From positions 4,453,022 to 4,517,021 of the forward strand of contig CM044961.1 in the NCBI GenBank assembly GCA_024516035.1: a stretch of 64,000 bases of DNA. Direction: 5' to 3'. The notes beneath the pieces are model-generated. The model made no database searches, had not been told where the DNA came from, and saw nothing but the letters and a program-made list of their open reading frames with translations. This DNA comes from Bactericera cockerelli. Taxonomy: Eukaryota; Arthropoda; Insecta; Hemiptera; Triozidae. Below, one piece after another: positions 53,119 through 63,560 of the stretch (its first letter is position 1; every line of letters begins with the position of its first letter). The translations under genes were made by a program, and so were the position numbers.

Positions 53119-54245
53119 CAGGGTGATCGAAACCACCCAGCCACTATCTTTTTCTCGAGCACGGTTTAAGTTAAGATCTTGAAACAAAAAATTGGTCCCC
53201 AATATCAAGTCTGAAGTTTTATAGGAAAATATTTTGAACCTCCGCCCACCGCCCCTAAGGGCGTTTTCAGGGGGGCACATGTCCGTTTCTCCCGAATTTT
53301 AAATGGAATACGTATTTTTTTATTTTACTTTCAAAACATGCAAAACAAGTTAGTAACATTAGTAAAAAGAAAAAAAATATTCCTTGGTTCGAGTTCCGAA
53401 AAAACACAGTTTTTAGAAGAAAATAGGCCGAAGTTGCGGAAGTCATTACGGGCACGCGGTAAACGTTGTAAAAAAAATAAAAATGTCAAAAAATAGGTAA
53501 AGTTCTCTTCTTTAACTTGATGTACTTGTTTTTATTCATTAAGGAAGTCATAGGTCCTTAAATTGGTCATAAACTTTTTTCAGTTTCAAAAGACCAAAAG
53601 TCCAGAAATTTAAATTCGACCCCCTATTTTTTTTTCTTTGAAATAAAAGAAGAAAATTATTAGCATAAAATGCAAAAAAATTGAACTTTCTGCGATTTTT
53701 CCCCTTAAAATGGCAGATGAATAACCTCTGAAATGCGTTCATTTCCGTGCGCGTGAGTCATCACACGAGTCCGTGCCTGAAGTTTGTATGTACGGAACCC
53801 TCATTGGATGAGAGAAGTTGATGGGCAGCATGTATGGAGTCTTAATGTTTAGTGCGGTGTCCTTAGCACTAGGATTATTGGACCGTACTTCATCGACAGA
53901 AAGCTGACGGGAGAGAAGTATTTAAACTTCATTTGAACTTAAAACCAACATTAAGGATACAATGTTGTTCCAACAAGACGAGGCCCCACCCATTTTTATC
54001 TGAGGGTATGAGAACAACTTGATCGAATATTCCCTCAGAGATGGATCGGTAGAGGAGGACCAAACTCTTATACCCCCCGCACCCCAGACCTCACCGTCAT
54101 GAATTTCTACCTGTGGGAAAAGGTGAAATATTAAGCATACCGAACCAGGCCAACAGATGTGGAAAATGTGAAGCTGCGCATCATTGAGATCTGCCGCAAC
54201 ATCACACTTGAGGAGCTAGACAGAGTTCATGCCACCTATCCTGCC
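53119..54245. mobile_element. Rearranged relative of the long-armed mariner element
   Basis: 53119-53795 equals the left arm of 3186-5055. The centre (53796-54245) then runs in the opposite orientation to that element (plus-strand remnants RWIGRGGPNSYTPRTPDL and ITLEELDRVHATYP), and the right arm is absent. Confidence 0.8.
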
Positions 54246-54299
54246 ACCGGGGGCACGTGCCCCCCCAGATTTTTTCGGTAAGCGGTGTTTCTCAAATTT

Positions 54300-54530
54300 C
54301 ATTATATCTAATCCCGTAAAAAAAGAGCACAATGAGTAAGGGGGGCACGGGGCCCAAAATAATTCCCAATTCTAAGACTAATCCCGTAGAAAAAAAGATC
54401 TCAATAACTTAGGAGAGCACGGGACCCAAAATAATTCCGAATTCTAAGACTAATCCCGTAAAAAAAAAGATCTCAATAAGTTAGAGGGGCACGGAACCCA
54501 AAACAATTCCCAATTCTAAGACCAATAAGA
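54300..54530. repeat. ~68-bp tandem, three to four units
   Basis: 'aagactaatcccgtaaaaaa' then 'gggcacgg..cccaaaataat' repeated. Not exon-like. Confidence 0.75.
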
Positions 54531-54629
54531 AATAACTTAATAATAAAGTTGTCAAATCCACACAGATTGTCCGAGAAACCTGAAATTTTACCTATAGGTC
54601 CATTTGGATCAGGAAATATATCCCCAGGG

Positions 54630-55130
54630 TTCAGCTACACGGGGTAAGGACAAAAAATGGATGGGTGACACAAAAAATGACATTTTTCGACCGAAATGAC
54701 ATTTTTTTCTCAAAATTTGTCGTGACGGCGCCACGGCAGCGTATTGAGTTGATAAAGAGAAAGTTTTAAGCAAGGGTTCAAGTTTTCATTTGAGATATCA
54801 ATCACGAAATTCTGATGAGCCGTTCTTGAGCTACGTTGAGTAAGGACATAAAATGGATGGGTAAACAAAAAGTATTTACGTTTTTTGACCTGAATGACAA
54901 TTTTTTCTCGAATTATGTTGGGACGAACTATCAACTCAAAGCGAGAGTATTTTTGCAAGGGTTGGATATATTCATTTGACATATTGATCGCGAAATTCTG
55001 TTGAGCCATTCTTGAGCTCCAGTAAGGACAAGAAATGGATGGGTGACACGAAAAATATTGACATTTGTGTGTATGTGTGTGTGGGTGTGGTTGTGTGTGT
55101 GTGTGTGTGTGTGTCTGTGTGTGTGATAGG
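54630..55130. repeat. ~190-bp tandem, three units, ending in (GT)n
   Basis: 'aaggacaaaaaatggatggg' recurs near 54647, 54842 and 55023, each followed by 'gacatttt' and an 'attctg.tgagcc' phrase. (GT)n at 55078-55122. Confidence 0.7.
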
Positions 55131-55299
55131 CTTGCGAAGCGGCGGGTGCAACCCGCTAGTTAGTTATATTGTGCGGTTGTGCCCCCCCAGTACAAGAGGG
55201 CTATATCCGCGCATGATGAAAGGAAGAGTTGTTGTGTACTATCTGGGGGTTGGAAATCGAAAAATTAAAATAAAAAAAAATCAATATTTTTTTTTTTAA

Positions 55300-56090
55300 C
55301 ATAATAAAATTAAAAAATAGGCACGCGCCGGTATGGCAGCATAAAGTAATGCTAAAATTTTAAGCACCAAAATTTCAAGTCAAAATTCTAGGAAGACATG
55401 ACATCTAAAGAAGGCGTTTCAAGGACAAGCTCAATAAATAGATGAGTGGAGAAAAACTGATTTTTTCAATTAAAGTCAAAAATGTTTGCGAAATAATATA
55501 ATAATAATACAATTTTCATTGATAATTCAGCAAAAATAAATACTTTCTTAGAATTATATTACGATGATTACACTATTACAAATGAAACATTTCAATCAGA
55601 TGATCAGAAGAAGGCAGTGAAACCTCTATACATGCCTCTATGTAAACTCTTCCTTTCATCCTTTGTCAAGTGATAATTGACAAAGGATGAAAGGAAGAGT
55701 TTCAAATTACCAACAGGTAAAGCTAGCAAGGATTTCGGAAGTAATCGGATGTGAAAATAAATAAATATATAATTAGCTGATAAACTAAACAATAAAATTT
55801 TAAATTCTCTGTCGTTTGTAGATTTTTTCAGAAAAAAAAAATTACAAACCTTCAAAACAGGTCATACACACGAGCTAATTTTTATTTTTCGTTATTATTA
55901 TTATAGAGTACCTATTATAGATAAATCGTTTCATTGAGCCTAAAAAAAAAAAAAAAAAAAACAAACAAACAAACAAACAAATAATAATAAATGATTTTAA
56001 GTCTCATGTATACGTCTCCCTAAGGAATACTTCTCCTTAGAAGTAGGGAGAGAGCCACAAAAATTATAAAAAAAAACTAAAATAAATATA
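55300..56090. other. Intron 4, no gene; small inverted repeat
   Basis: AT-rich. 'tccttcatcctttgtcaa' and 'ttgacaaaggatgaaagga' (55650-55700) form a ~20-bp stem. (CAAA)n at 55960. Nothing coding. Confidence 0.5.
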
Positions 56091-56094
56091 CATT

Positions 56095-56190
56095 ATTACA
56101 TAATAATAATAATAACTCTTTATTGACAAGAATAATATTGACAAAGGGCGTGATTATTGCCTGAGGCAATCTCTGCCATCAAACCCATAC
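56095..56190 (-). mobile_element. LINE 3' tail
   Basis: 'aaagggcgtgattattgcct', hairpin, 'tctgccatcaaaccc', with (ATA)n on its left. Confidence 0.65.
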
Positions 56191-56293
56191 GGTTACCACT
56201 TATTTGATTGATACATGTAAATCATAAAAAAAATCAATAAAAATTCGTACACAAAAAAAATGCCCCAGTCGGGATTCGAACCCACGGACTCAC

Positions 56294-56497
56294 CATGAGC
56301 ACGACTCGTAGGTCCAGATCTCCATCGCGGGTGATATACGGGGTGGAGGAGGGCGCCTCCGTCACGTCTGACTCAGAGGAGGAGTAGGTGATGTTGGAGT
56401 CTGTGTGAGAGCGAGTCAGACTGGCATGACGGGAGTTCTGACTACACCGGCCCCCGCCAGGCTGGCTGAGGATGTCCAGTTGAGAGTCTATAGAGCC
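56294..56497 (-). CDS. unc80: unc80 exon e4
   Basis: 204 bp, phase 0 in and out; acceptor TCCTCCAG, donor ATG|GTGAGT. Encodes GSIDSQLDILSQPGGGRCSQ, NSRHASLTRSHTDSNITYSS, and ITRDGDLDLRVVLM. A tRNA T-arm-like phrase (GTTCGAATCCC) lies ~10 bp past its donor. Confidence 0.92.
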
Positions 56498-56599
56498 CTG
56501 GAGGATAATAATAATATTGTGAAATATATAAGTTCTTAAGAAAAACTTATAGTTATACACAACTCTTGGTAAAACAGATAAACAAAAAGCCAAGCGTTT

Positions 56600-57165
56600 T
56601 CTATCTTCAAATTGTTACGATGAATAATATTGTATTTTATATTTTATTTATTAAACGGGAATAACCCAATATACATAAATTACAAAATGTTACAGTTAAA
56701 ACATACAAAATATTTTTAAAATAATAAATATGTAGGTGAAAAATTGCCTCATTTATACTGCGCGAATAAGTAGTAACCATGGGTAGCGCACTAGCCTTGC
56801 ACACACGATGACCTGGGTTCGATGTCCAGCAGCGCAGAAATTCTGCACTGCTGGGGAGGGGTTTAGAATAGATATCTTTATTTTTTTTCTTTCGAAAAAT
56901 GTTTTCAAGATCCCAAAATTTACTTTAAAAAAATCAGTGGAAAAAGGTTTATGTTACAACGACGCTTGATATTCAATCCTATACTTAATATTAGGGATCT
57001 AAGTATTAAGTATCCGATTCAAGAATCCACGCGCTGACTTTTATGATGTTAGTGGAAAAAGGGTTTATGTTATTTCTGAAACTGAGCGTTGCGTACAGTC
57101 GGAACATACATTGTTTTTTCCCTCTCCTGTAAAATTTGATACCACTGTGTAACACTGTGACATAT
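56600..57165. other. Intron 3, with SINE-like fragments only
   Basis: 'tagcgcactagccttgcaca' and 'gacctgggttcgatgtcc' (56765-56830) are a fragment of SINE family D. The rest is AT-rich. Confidence 0.5.
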
Positions 57166-57174
57166 ACCGTGCAC

Positions 57175-57385
57175 TGGTAGTCAAGTGGTTAAAGCACTAA
57201 CCTGGTAATCCAGGTAGCGTAGGGATCCGTTGGTTCGCATCCCATCGCAGTGCATGAATTTTTCCTCATTAATTTGAGTATATTACCACATAATAATAAG
57301 ACTCTGAGGGTTAGGTGGTAGAAAATGCTTTTAAGTATTAACCTCGCCTGGTGGTGACCTTCCACTAAAGAGTGTTATCATTATT
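57175..57385 (+). mobile_element. tRNA-derived SINE, family C, full length
   Basis: Head 'gcactggtagtcaagtggtt', box B GGTTCGCATCCCATC, body, hairpin tail 'aatgcttttaagtattaacc', 'ccttccactaaagagtgtta'. Confidence 0.8.
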
Positions 57386-57423
57386 ATGGAGACAAGCATT
57401 CAATTGTGTCTCGATATTGATAA

Positions 57424-57540
57424 GAGTTGGTTGGAAGAGATTGCCAAAGGCAATAACCCCGCCCTTTAGTTAGGACATATATTATGTATATATTTATTTA
57501 TTTATTTCTCTTTTTAATTAAAATAAATTGTACACGGTCC
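57424..57540 (+). mobile_element. LINE 3' tail
   Basis: 'gttggttggaagagattgcc', hairpin, 'accccgccctttagttagga'. Ends just before the e3 donor. Confidence 0.65.
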
Positions 57541-57544
57541 TTAC

Positions 57545-57637
57545 CTTAGGACAAGTATTGAACTCAGGAGATGGCATGGGTGTGTGCTGGGTGACTGTGA
57601 TGATGGGGCGGGTCAGTTGAGAGTCTCCTCTCCAATT
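57545..57637 (-). CDS. unc80: unc80 exon e3
   Basis: 93 bp, read in phase 0; acceptor TTATTTCAG, donor AAG|GTAAGG. Encodes NWRGDSQLTRPIITVTQHTP and MPSPEFNTCPK, then joins e4 cleanly. Does not join e2 in phase. Confidence 0.88.
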
Positions 57638-57729
57638 CTGAAATAACAACAGATTATAAGACGTCAGAAATTATGTGCTCATTTTTATTATTATTTTACA
57701 TAATCTTACGAGTACACAAGACTCATTAT

Positions 57730-57950
57730 AATTGGGTGGAAGTGATTGCCATAGGCAATAACCCCGCCCTTTAGTTAGGACATATGTATATATTTTGTTT
57801 ATTTTTATTATTATTTTTCTTGTTTATAATTATTATTAATATTGTCAATTTTTATATTTAATTTTTACCATTATTTGTCTGTATATTATGTTCTACCTAC
57901 TAATAAAGAGTTTCTAAATAAATAAAATAAATAAATAAACTATACAAACT
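57730..57950 (+). mobile_element. LINE 3' tail
   Basis: 'attgggtggaagtgattgcc', hairpin, 'aataaccccgccctttagtt', ends TAATAAAGAGTTTCTAAATA. Confidence 0.7.
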
Positions 57951-58084
57951 AACATTAAAATGAAAATATAAATTTAAGTGCTACTAAACTACAACTGCAT
58001 TATGTGCTCAATTTTTTAAATGAGGCCCTACGCCATGGGCTTCATTTTTATTGTGATTATTTAAAGTGAGTGATTCGCAGCTTT

Positions 58085-58545
58085 TTTTTATTCCGTAGCC
58101 ATGAAACAGGAGCTACTGACGCTTGTGGTCTGTGTTATAGCTTGCCGATGCCATAGTATGCTTCCCCTCTGATGGGCAATAAGACACAACACTACCCATT
58201 TAGGTGCTGGGTCAACACGGACTTTCAGCATAACAGGCGACTACTTTTTTGTTTTGTTTGAAAGATGAGTGTTTTACAGCCGTTTTTATTTCGTGGCCAT
58301 GAAACAGGAGCTACTGTAGACGCTTGTGGTCTGTGTTGTAGCCTGCCCTTCCCGTAGTATGCCTCCCCTTTGATGGACGAGAAGTGACACAATACTTCCC
58401 AATTAGGTGCTGTGTCAACACGAGCGCACCGGAAGGTATCCCTTACAAACAATTGTACCCAAATTAAGAATACAAATTTTTGTCGGCACGGGGGATCGAA
58501 CCCGGGACCTTCCACATGGCAAGCGAGTGCTTAACCACTGGAGAT
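58085..58545 (-). mobile_element. Two tRNA-derived SINEs, family B, in tandem
   Basis: Bodies at 58090-58225 and 58280-58440 share 'tgaaacaggagctactg'. Box B lies at 58490-58505 as 'ggggatcgaacccgggac' at the outer, right-hand end. Confidence 0.7.
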
Positions 58546-58547
58546 AA

Positions 58548-58683
58548 ACTCCAGCAATCAGGGAAATGAGGGAAGAGATGTTCAAAAACACTCTAAAAGA
58601 TGAACTACTAAATCTCGCTCCCTACAATCTGGACGAGTTCCAGGGTAGCCTGGAGAATCACAGTCCCATTATAAATATCTAGT
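58548..58683 (+). pseudogene. Unplaced coding fragment
   Basis: A 44-codon open frame (TPAIREMREEMFKNTLKDEL, LNLAPYNLDEFQGSLENHSP, then stop) with a protein-like composition on the plus strand. Not UNC80 sense. It may be the tail of a retroposed gene or LINE. Family not recognised. Confidence 0.3.
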
Positions 58684-58910
58684 CAAATCTAAGCTATTGT
58701 ATCCAATCTAATATCTAGTTTTTATCTACCTATTTTATTTTTTTATCCACTAGTCCTGAAAATGTTACCTTTATCTACCACCAGGTTTATTAATGTGACT
58801 TTTGTAAATTTTAATATTTATTATAATAATGTACCTTTAGCACGTACACATACAAGAATGTATATAAATTAATGCTAAAATAAAATCATAATAATAACCC
58901 ATGAGCTTAC

Positions 58911-59065
58911 CTCAGGCTGGGCATACTGTTGCCTTTGACCAGGTTGGAGGGGGGTCTCTCATCGCTGTCCTGCCCCATCAGTCTGGCCAGGGACGTAGCG
59001 TTGGATCTGGTGCACTTGAGACCCCCTGCCTCCTCCCCGGTGTCCAAACTCAGGCGACTGCTCCC
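58911..59065 (-). CDS. unc80: unc80 exon e2
   Basis: 155 bp; acceptor TTTACAG, donor TGAG|GTAAGC. Encodes GSSRLSLDTGEEAGGLKCTR, SNATSLARLMGQDSDERPPS and LVKGNSMPSL. It ends in phase 2, which does not meet e3. A C run at 58950-58956 (plus-strand G run) could hide a one-base error. Confidence 0.85.
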
Positions 59066-59099
59066 CTGTAAAGTAAACTGGCGTGAGATTATACAGATC

Positions 59100-59700
59100 T
59101 ATTTTTTGGATTGTTAATAATAACCATTATATATATTGTTTCCATTATATATATTGTTTCCATTGTTAAAATAATTATTTGTAATATACTTTATGTCCAT
59201 TTATATCTAAAGATACAAAGCCCGTCCATATTTCTCATTTATATAATATAGAGATGAAGTGTAAAATAATAATATTTTTTTATCGTATGGATATTAATTA
59301 AAGTATGGATGAAAATCACACATTCCTTTTTTTTTGGGTTTAACATTGGTTTTAAATGCACTTGCCTGTAAAGGATTTTTTAATTTTGTATTAATATCTA
59401 TCTTTTTTGGTTAAACGTCGCTAACTGTATGGTCGTCGGTAACGGGAGTTTCGTTACATATTATTTAAAATAATCTAAATATTCTAGTATATTATAAAAG
59501 TTTTTTTCGTACTAAATCTTTTATAATTAGAAATTGTTTTTCGTTCATTTCTTTTAACCCGAAGGGTGAAACATTTAAAAAAAAAAATATTAAATTGAAT
59601 ACTTTTGTAGTATTTTGGCCTCTACATGGGCTCTGAGCTCTGTTATTTTAAATTTTCTTTGTTATCTCTTGTATATACAGATACACTACCTGTTGTATAT
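59100..59700. other. Intron 1, no gene
   Basis: AT-rich, with a short tandem of 'ccattatatatattgtttc' at 59124-59162. Confidence 0.5.
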
Positions 59701-60042
59701 ACATACCTGGGCCTCTTCACTCCCCGTCTGAAGCAGATTCCTCTCTGACTTGGAAAGTATCTTGGCCTCTAAAAAGGCTCTTCTGTCATCTTCAGTTTCT
59801 TTGTTATCTCTTGTATATACACTACCTGTTGTATATACATACCTGAGCCTCTTCACTCCCCGTCTGAAGCAGATTCCTCTCTGACTTGGAAAGTATCTTG
59901 GCCTCTACAAAGGCTCTTCTGTCATCTTCAGTTTCTTTGTTATCTCTTGTATATACAGTACCTGTTGTATATACATACCTGAGCCTCTTCACTCCCCGTC
60001 TGAAGCAGATTCCTCTCTGACTTGGAAAGTATCTTGGCCTCT
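59701..60042 (-). repeat. 136-bp tandem of the e1 exon-donor junction
   Basis: Three units (period 136): ~92 coding bases, donor GTATGTATATAC and ~40 intron bases. The right-hand unit stops where the (ATT)n tail of the LINE begins. Confidence 0.9.
59707..59798 (-). CDS. unc80: unc80 exon e1 candidate (one of three copies)
   Basis: Encodes TEDDRRAFLEAKILSKSERN and LLQTGSEEAQ; donor CAG|GTATGT. It joins e2 in phase 0. The acceptor AAAG at 59799 is weak. Copies 2 (59843-59934) and 3 (59979-60042, cut short) are almost identical, so which is used cannot be told. Confidence 0.5.
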
Positions 60043-60299
60043 ATTATTATTATTATTATTATATTACACTTTATTGGTTAACTACATACATTCATCAAAT
60101 AGGACATGAAAAATAAAAGAACACGTAGTGAACCAAGGGGCGAGGTTAAAGCCTGTGGCTTTCTCTACCACCGAACCCCATAGGATATAAAAAATAATGG
60201 AAAAAAAAAATATATATATATATAAAAATAAATAATTGTAAAAAAGTATAAGGAAACAAAAGTTAACAAAAAAAAAGAGAAAAAAGAAAAAAAAATTAA

Positions 60300-60432
60300 G
60301 GTACAATGAAAAGTATAGAAAATAGAGGAGAAGAAGAAGGAGGAGGAGAAGAAGAAGAAGAAGGAGGAGAAGAGGAAGAAGAAGGAGGAGAAGGAGAAGA
60401 AAGAGGAGAAGGAGGAGGAGAAGAAGAAATTA
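60300..60432. repeat. Purine-rich (GAAGGAGGA)n
   Basis: Low-complexity A/G tract within the 3' UTR of the LINE. Confidence 0.8.
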
Positions 60433-63239
60433 GATAGGAAAGGAGGGACATCATCATATTTCCATGTTTTCCAGATATAACTTGAGATTATATTTGAATG
60501 AATCTTTATTGATGAGGGATGTAATGTTTGGAGGCAATTGATTCCACGATCTTGCTGCTTTTACAGAAAATGATTGTGACATGAAAGTAGTGTGATGTAG
60601 TGGAATGAGAAGATTGTTGTGTCTTGTGTTGTGCTGATGTGATGAATGAAGTGGATGAAACAATTCATGTAGATATGAAGGAGAAGATGGGAGATTTAAA
60701 ATACGCCATAACAAGCACAGAGTTTGTTGAGTTAAACGATCTTCAACTTTTAACCATTTCAATGATTTCCTGTACTGAGATATGTGATCATGTTTCTTCA
60801 AATTAAAAATAAATCGAATGCACATATTTTGTAGAATTTGAAGCTTATTGTGTAAGTTTCTGTTCATACCATTAAAAACACAACCTCCATATTCAATTAT
60901 GGGGAAAATCAAAGATGTGCACAGAAGTTTTTTAATTCTCTGAGGCAAATATCTTTTTAAACAGTTCAGAGAGTGAAAGGTAAAATACACTTGAGTTGAT
61001 GAATTGCATCAGATACATTTTCTACACGAAATTGGACATACAACTGCAAATCATCAGCATAGAAATGATGTGAATTATTTAACACTTCTGTTAAATTATT
61101 TATATACATTGAGAATAAGATAGGACCAAGGATACTTCCTTGTGGTACACCAGAGCGTATTGAATAGTACTGAGAACAATTATCATTCACCACAACATAT
61201 TGATTTCGACCATTGAGATATGAACCAAACCAGTCAACAGATTCCGGTGAAAAATTAAAAATCTTTTTCAGCTTAACTAAAAGAATATCAAAGTCTATGG
61301 AATCAAATGCTTTGCTAAAATCTGATAATACAAGTAATGATAATTTGGTATTATCCATTCCCTTTCTAATATCTTCTGTGATTTTCAATAATGCAGTATT
61401 TGTACCATAGCCATTTCTAAATCCAGATTGAAAAGTACTAAAAAGTTCATGTGAATTACAAAATTCCACAATTTGTAGATGAACAACTTTTTCAAGAACT
61501 TTAGGGCCACGGGTAATATAGAAATAGGACGGAAGTCGCCAAGTCTTGTAGGCTTAGAAATTTTGGGTAAAGCAACAACCCGAGCCAATTTCCATTGACT
61601 GGGAAATTTATTAGAAGAAAGAGAAGTATTGATTATATCAGTCAATGGATCAATAATATGTTGGGATATCACTTTTAAAAATTTCAATGATATTTCATCA
61701 GCTCCAGCAGCATTTGATTTAATATTACATAAAGCTTTATTTACTTCAAGACTAGAAACAGGATGAAAATTAAACATAGGGTGAATGGGATCATGTCTGG
61801 TATGAATATGTTCAATAGTACTATCTTTCACCGAAGAGTCCAACAAAACGGGTGGCATAGTGAAATGTCTATTGAGGTCATTAGAAGTAAATGAATGATT
61901 GGGAGTTTTGACCAAAACATTACCATCAATACCTAATCCCCTAAGAAAACGCCAGAGCAAAGCACTATCTCCATTACACGATGCAATACCTTGAGAAATA
62001 TAAATCTCCTTTGCATCTCGGACTGAACGATTACATTGATTTCGAAGTGATTTGAAACGGGAAAAATGTTCATCTGATTTTGAGCGTTTGTATTTTAAGA
62101 AAGCTCTATCTCTTTGTTTCATTAGTTTCTGTATGTTTGTTGTTATCCATGGTGTTGGTGCATGTTTCACTCTAAGATTTCTTAAAGGTGCATGTTTATT
62201 TAGGAGATCTGAGATAATACTAGTGAACACATTTACTTTTGAATCAACCTCAGTTAGAGAAGACACGAGATTCCAATTAGATACCTCCACATCAATCATT
62301 AATTGATCTATATTAATATCTTTAAAACTACGAAATTTAATATTTCGAAAAGTATGTTTTACCATACCAATTTGATAAGCAAGATAAATTAAATCGTGAT
62401 GTGAGAATCCTGGTGCTGATACTTGATCGAATTTTAGAACTTTATTTGATGATTTGACAATACCAAGGTCCAAGAGAGTATCTCCATCTCTAGTATGATG
62501 AGTTGGTTCAGAAGGTAATATGGTTAAGTTGAGAGAATTAATGAGATTTTTAAATCTCCTTGAAGCCAAATTATTTCGCACAAGGTCACAGTTAAAGTCT
62601 CCCATCATGATGACATCATTATACTGTGGAAGATAAATACTAAGAACATTTTCAAGGTCATCACTATATGCTACTAAAGGTGGTCTATAAACTACAATCA
62701 AGAGCAGTTTATTATGACGAAATTGTATTTCAATAACAAGAAACTCAATTTTCTTTGAAGCGTTACCATCTGAACAGTCTAAAATGCGAAAAAACAATTC
62801 CATCACGAAGATAAATACCAACCCCACCTCCTCCTGAAGATAATCTATCATTTCTAATCAAATTGAACCCTGGTAAACTCACAATTGTATTTGACAAGGA
62901 CGGTTTTAACCAAGTCTCAGACACAAGTATTGCATGGAAAGCATTGGTATTAAAAGTGGCCTGTAATTCTGCATGATGAGCAGCCAAACTCTGTGCATTG
63001 ATGTGCGCTACTCGAAAACATGATGTGTAAGAAGAAAGTTGATTTAATAAATGAGAGGAAAGTGAAATCGAATCATCTGCATTCTCTGATAATTCATCGG
63101 AGTCATCTAAGAAAACATCACCTGGAAATATGAGACTATCATTATTAGACATAAAGCAGCAAAGAATGGGAAAAAAGATGGGGGGACAGGAAAAAGAAGA
63201 ACAAGAGGGAGAATAGAACACAGGAAAGAAAAGAGTAGT

Positions 63240-63560
63240 TAAAGAAAGAGGGGGGGGGGGGGGGGGGCAGGAACTAGAAGAAGAATAAGAGGTAGGAAAA
63301 AAGAGGGAAAATAGAACACAGGAGAGAAAAGAGTAGTTAAAAAAAGGGGGAGACAGGAAGAACGACAATAGGTAGAAAAAGAACACGCGAAAGAAAATAG
63401 TTTTTTTTTAAAGAGGGGAGAAAAAAAAGAAAGAAAAAAAAAAAAAGGTGGAAAAATATAAGGAAGCCCTTATAGTATACCGTGTAGATGAAATTAGCTA
63501 AATAGAAGAAAATAAAATATGCATTTAAAAAAAAAAATGGAAAAAAAAAAAAAAAAAAAA
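63240..63560. repeat. Purine-rich tract and poly-A in the LINE ORF1-ORF2 spacer
   Basis: G run at 63250-63266, 'aggaaaaaagagggaaaata' type repeats, and a >20-A run at 63541-63563. Confidence 0.75.

Larger units (their letters stand above)
1722..59798 (-). other. unc80: unc80 gene, internal part (25 exons)
   Basis: Partial multi-exon gene encoding UNC80, a protein of roughly 3,200 residues in animals that bridges UNC79 to the NALCN (narrow abdomen) sodium-leak channel at the neuronal plasma membrane and sets resting excitability. Seen: 25 minus-strand exons with GT/AG borders, nearly all joining in phase, giving about 1,540 residues. Recognisable stretches are LRVCEVVLNLLELIIEMGVL (e5), RHLGCPHGCGDG (e5/e6), YIKEAHGGTFRRV (e8), STPLRLIACVLLMEITAFLR (e16), HQSFCHPFCYRRNMR (e22) and IAALIKGAVVLTEDQYSDVL (e25), all typical of the UNC80 family. 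The 5' exons lie right of the window and the 3' exons left of it. Introns are long, AT-rich and full of repeats; exons are GC-richer. Oddities are the phase break e2/e3, a probable missing exon between e13 and e14, and a frameshift plus stop in e18. The family call is firm; individual borders are inferred from splice consensus and phase. Confidence 0.93.

Noticed and set aside
55012..55299. Cys/Val-rich small protein
   Set aside because: Translation of a (GT)n microsatellite.
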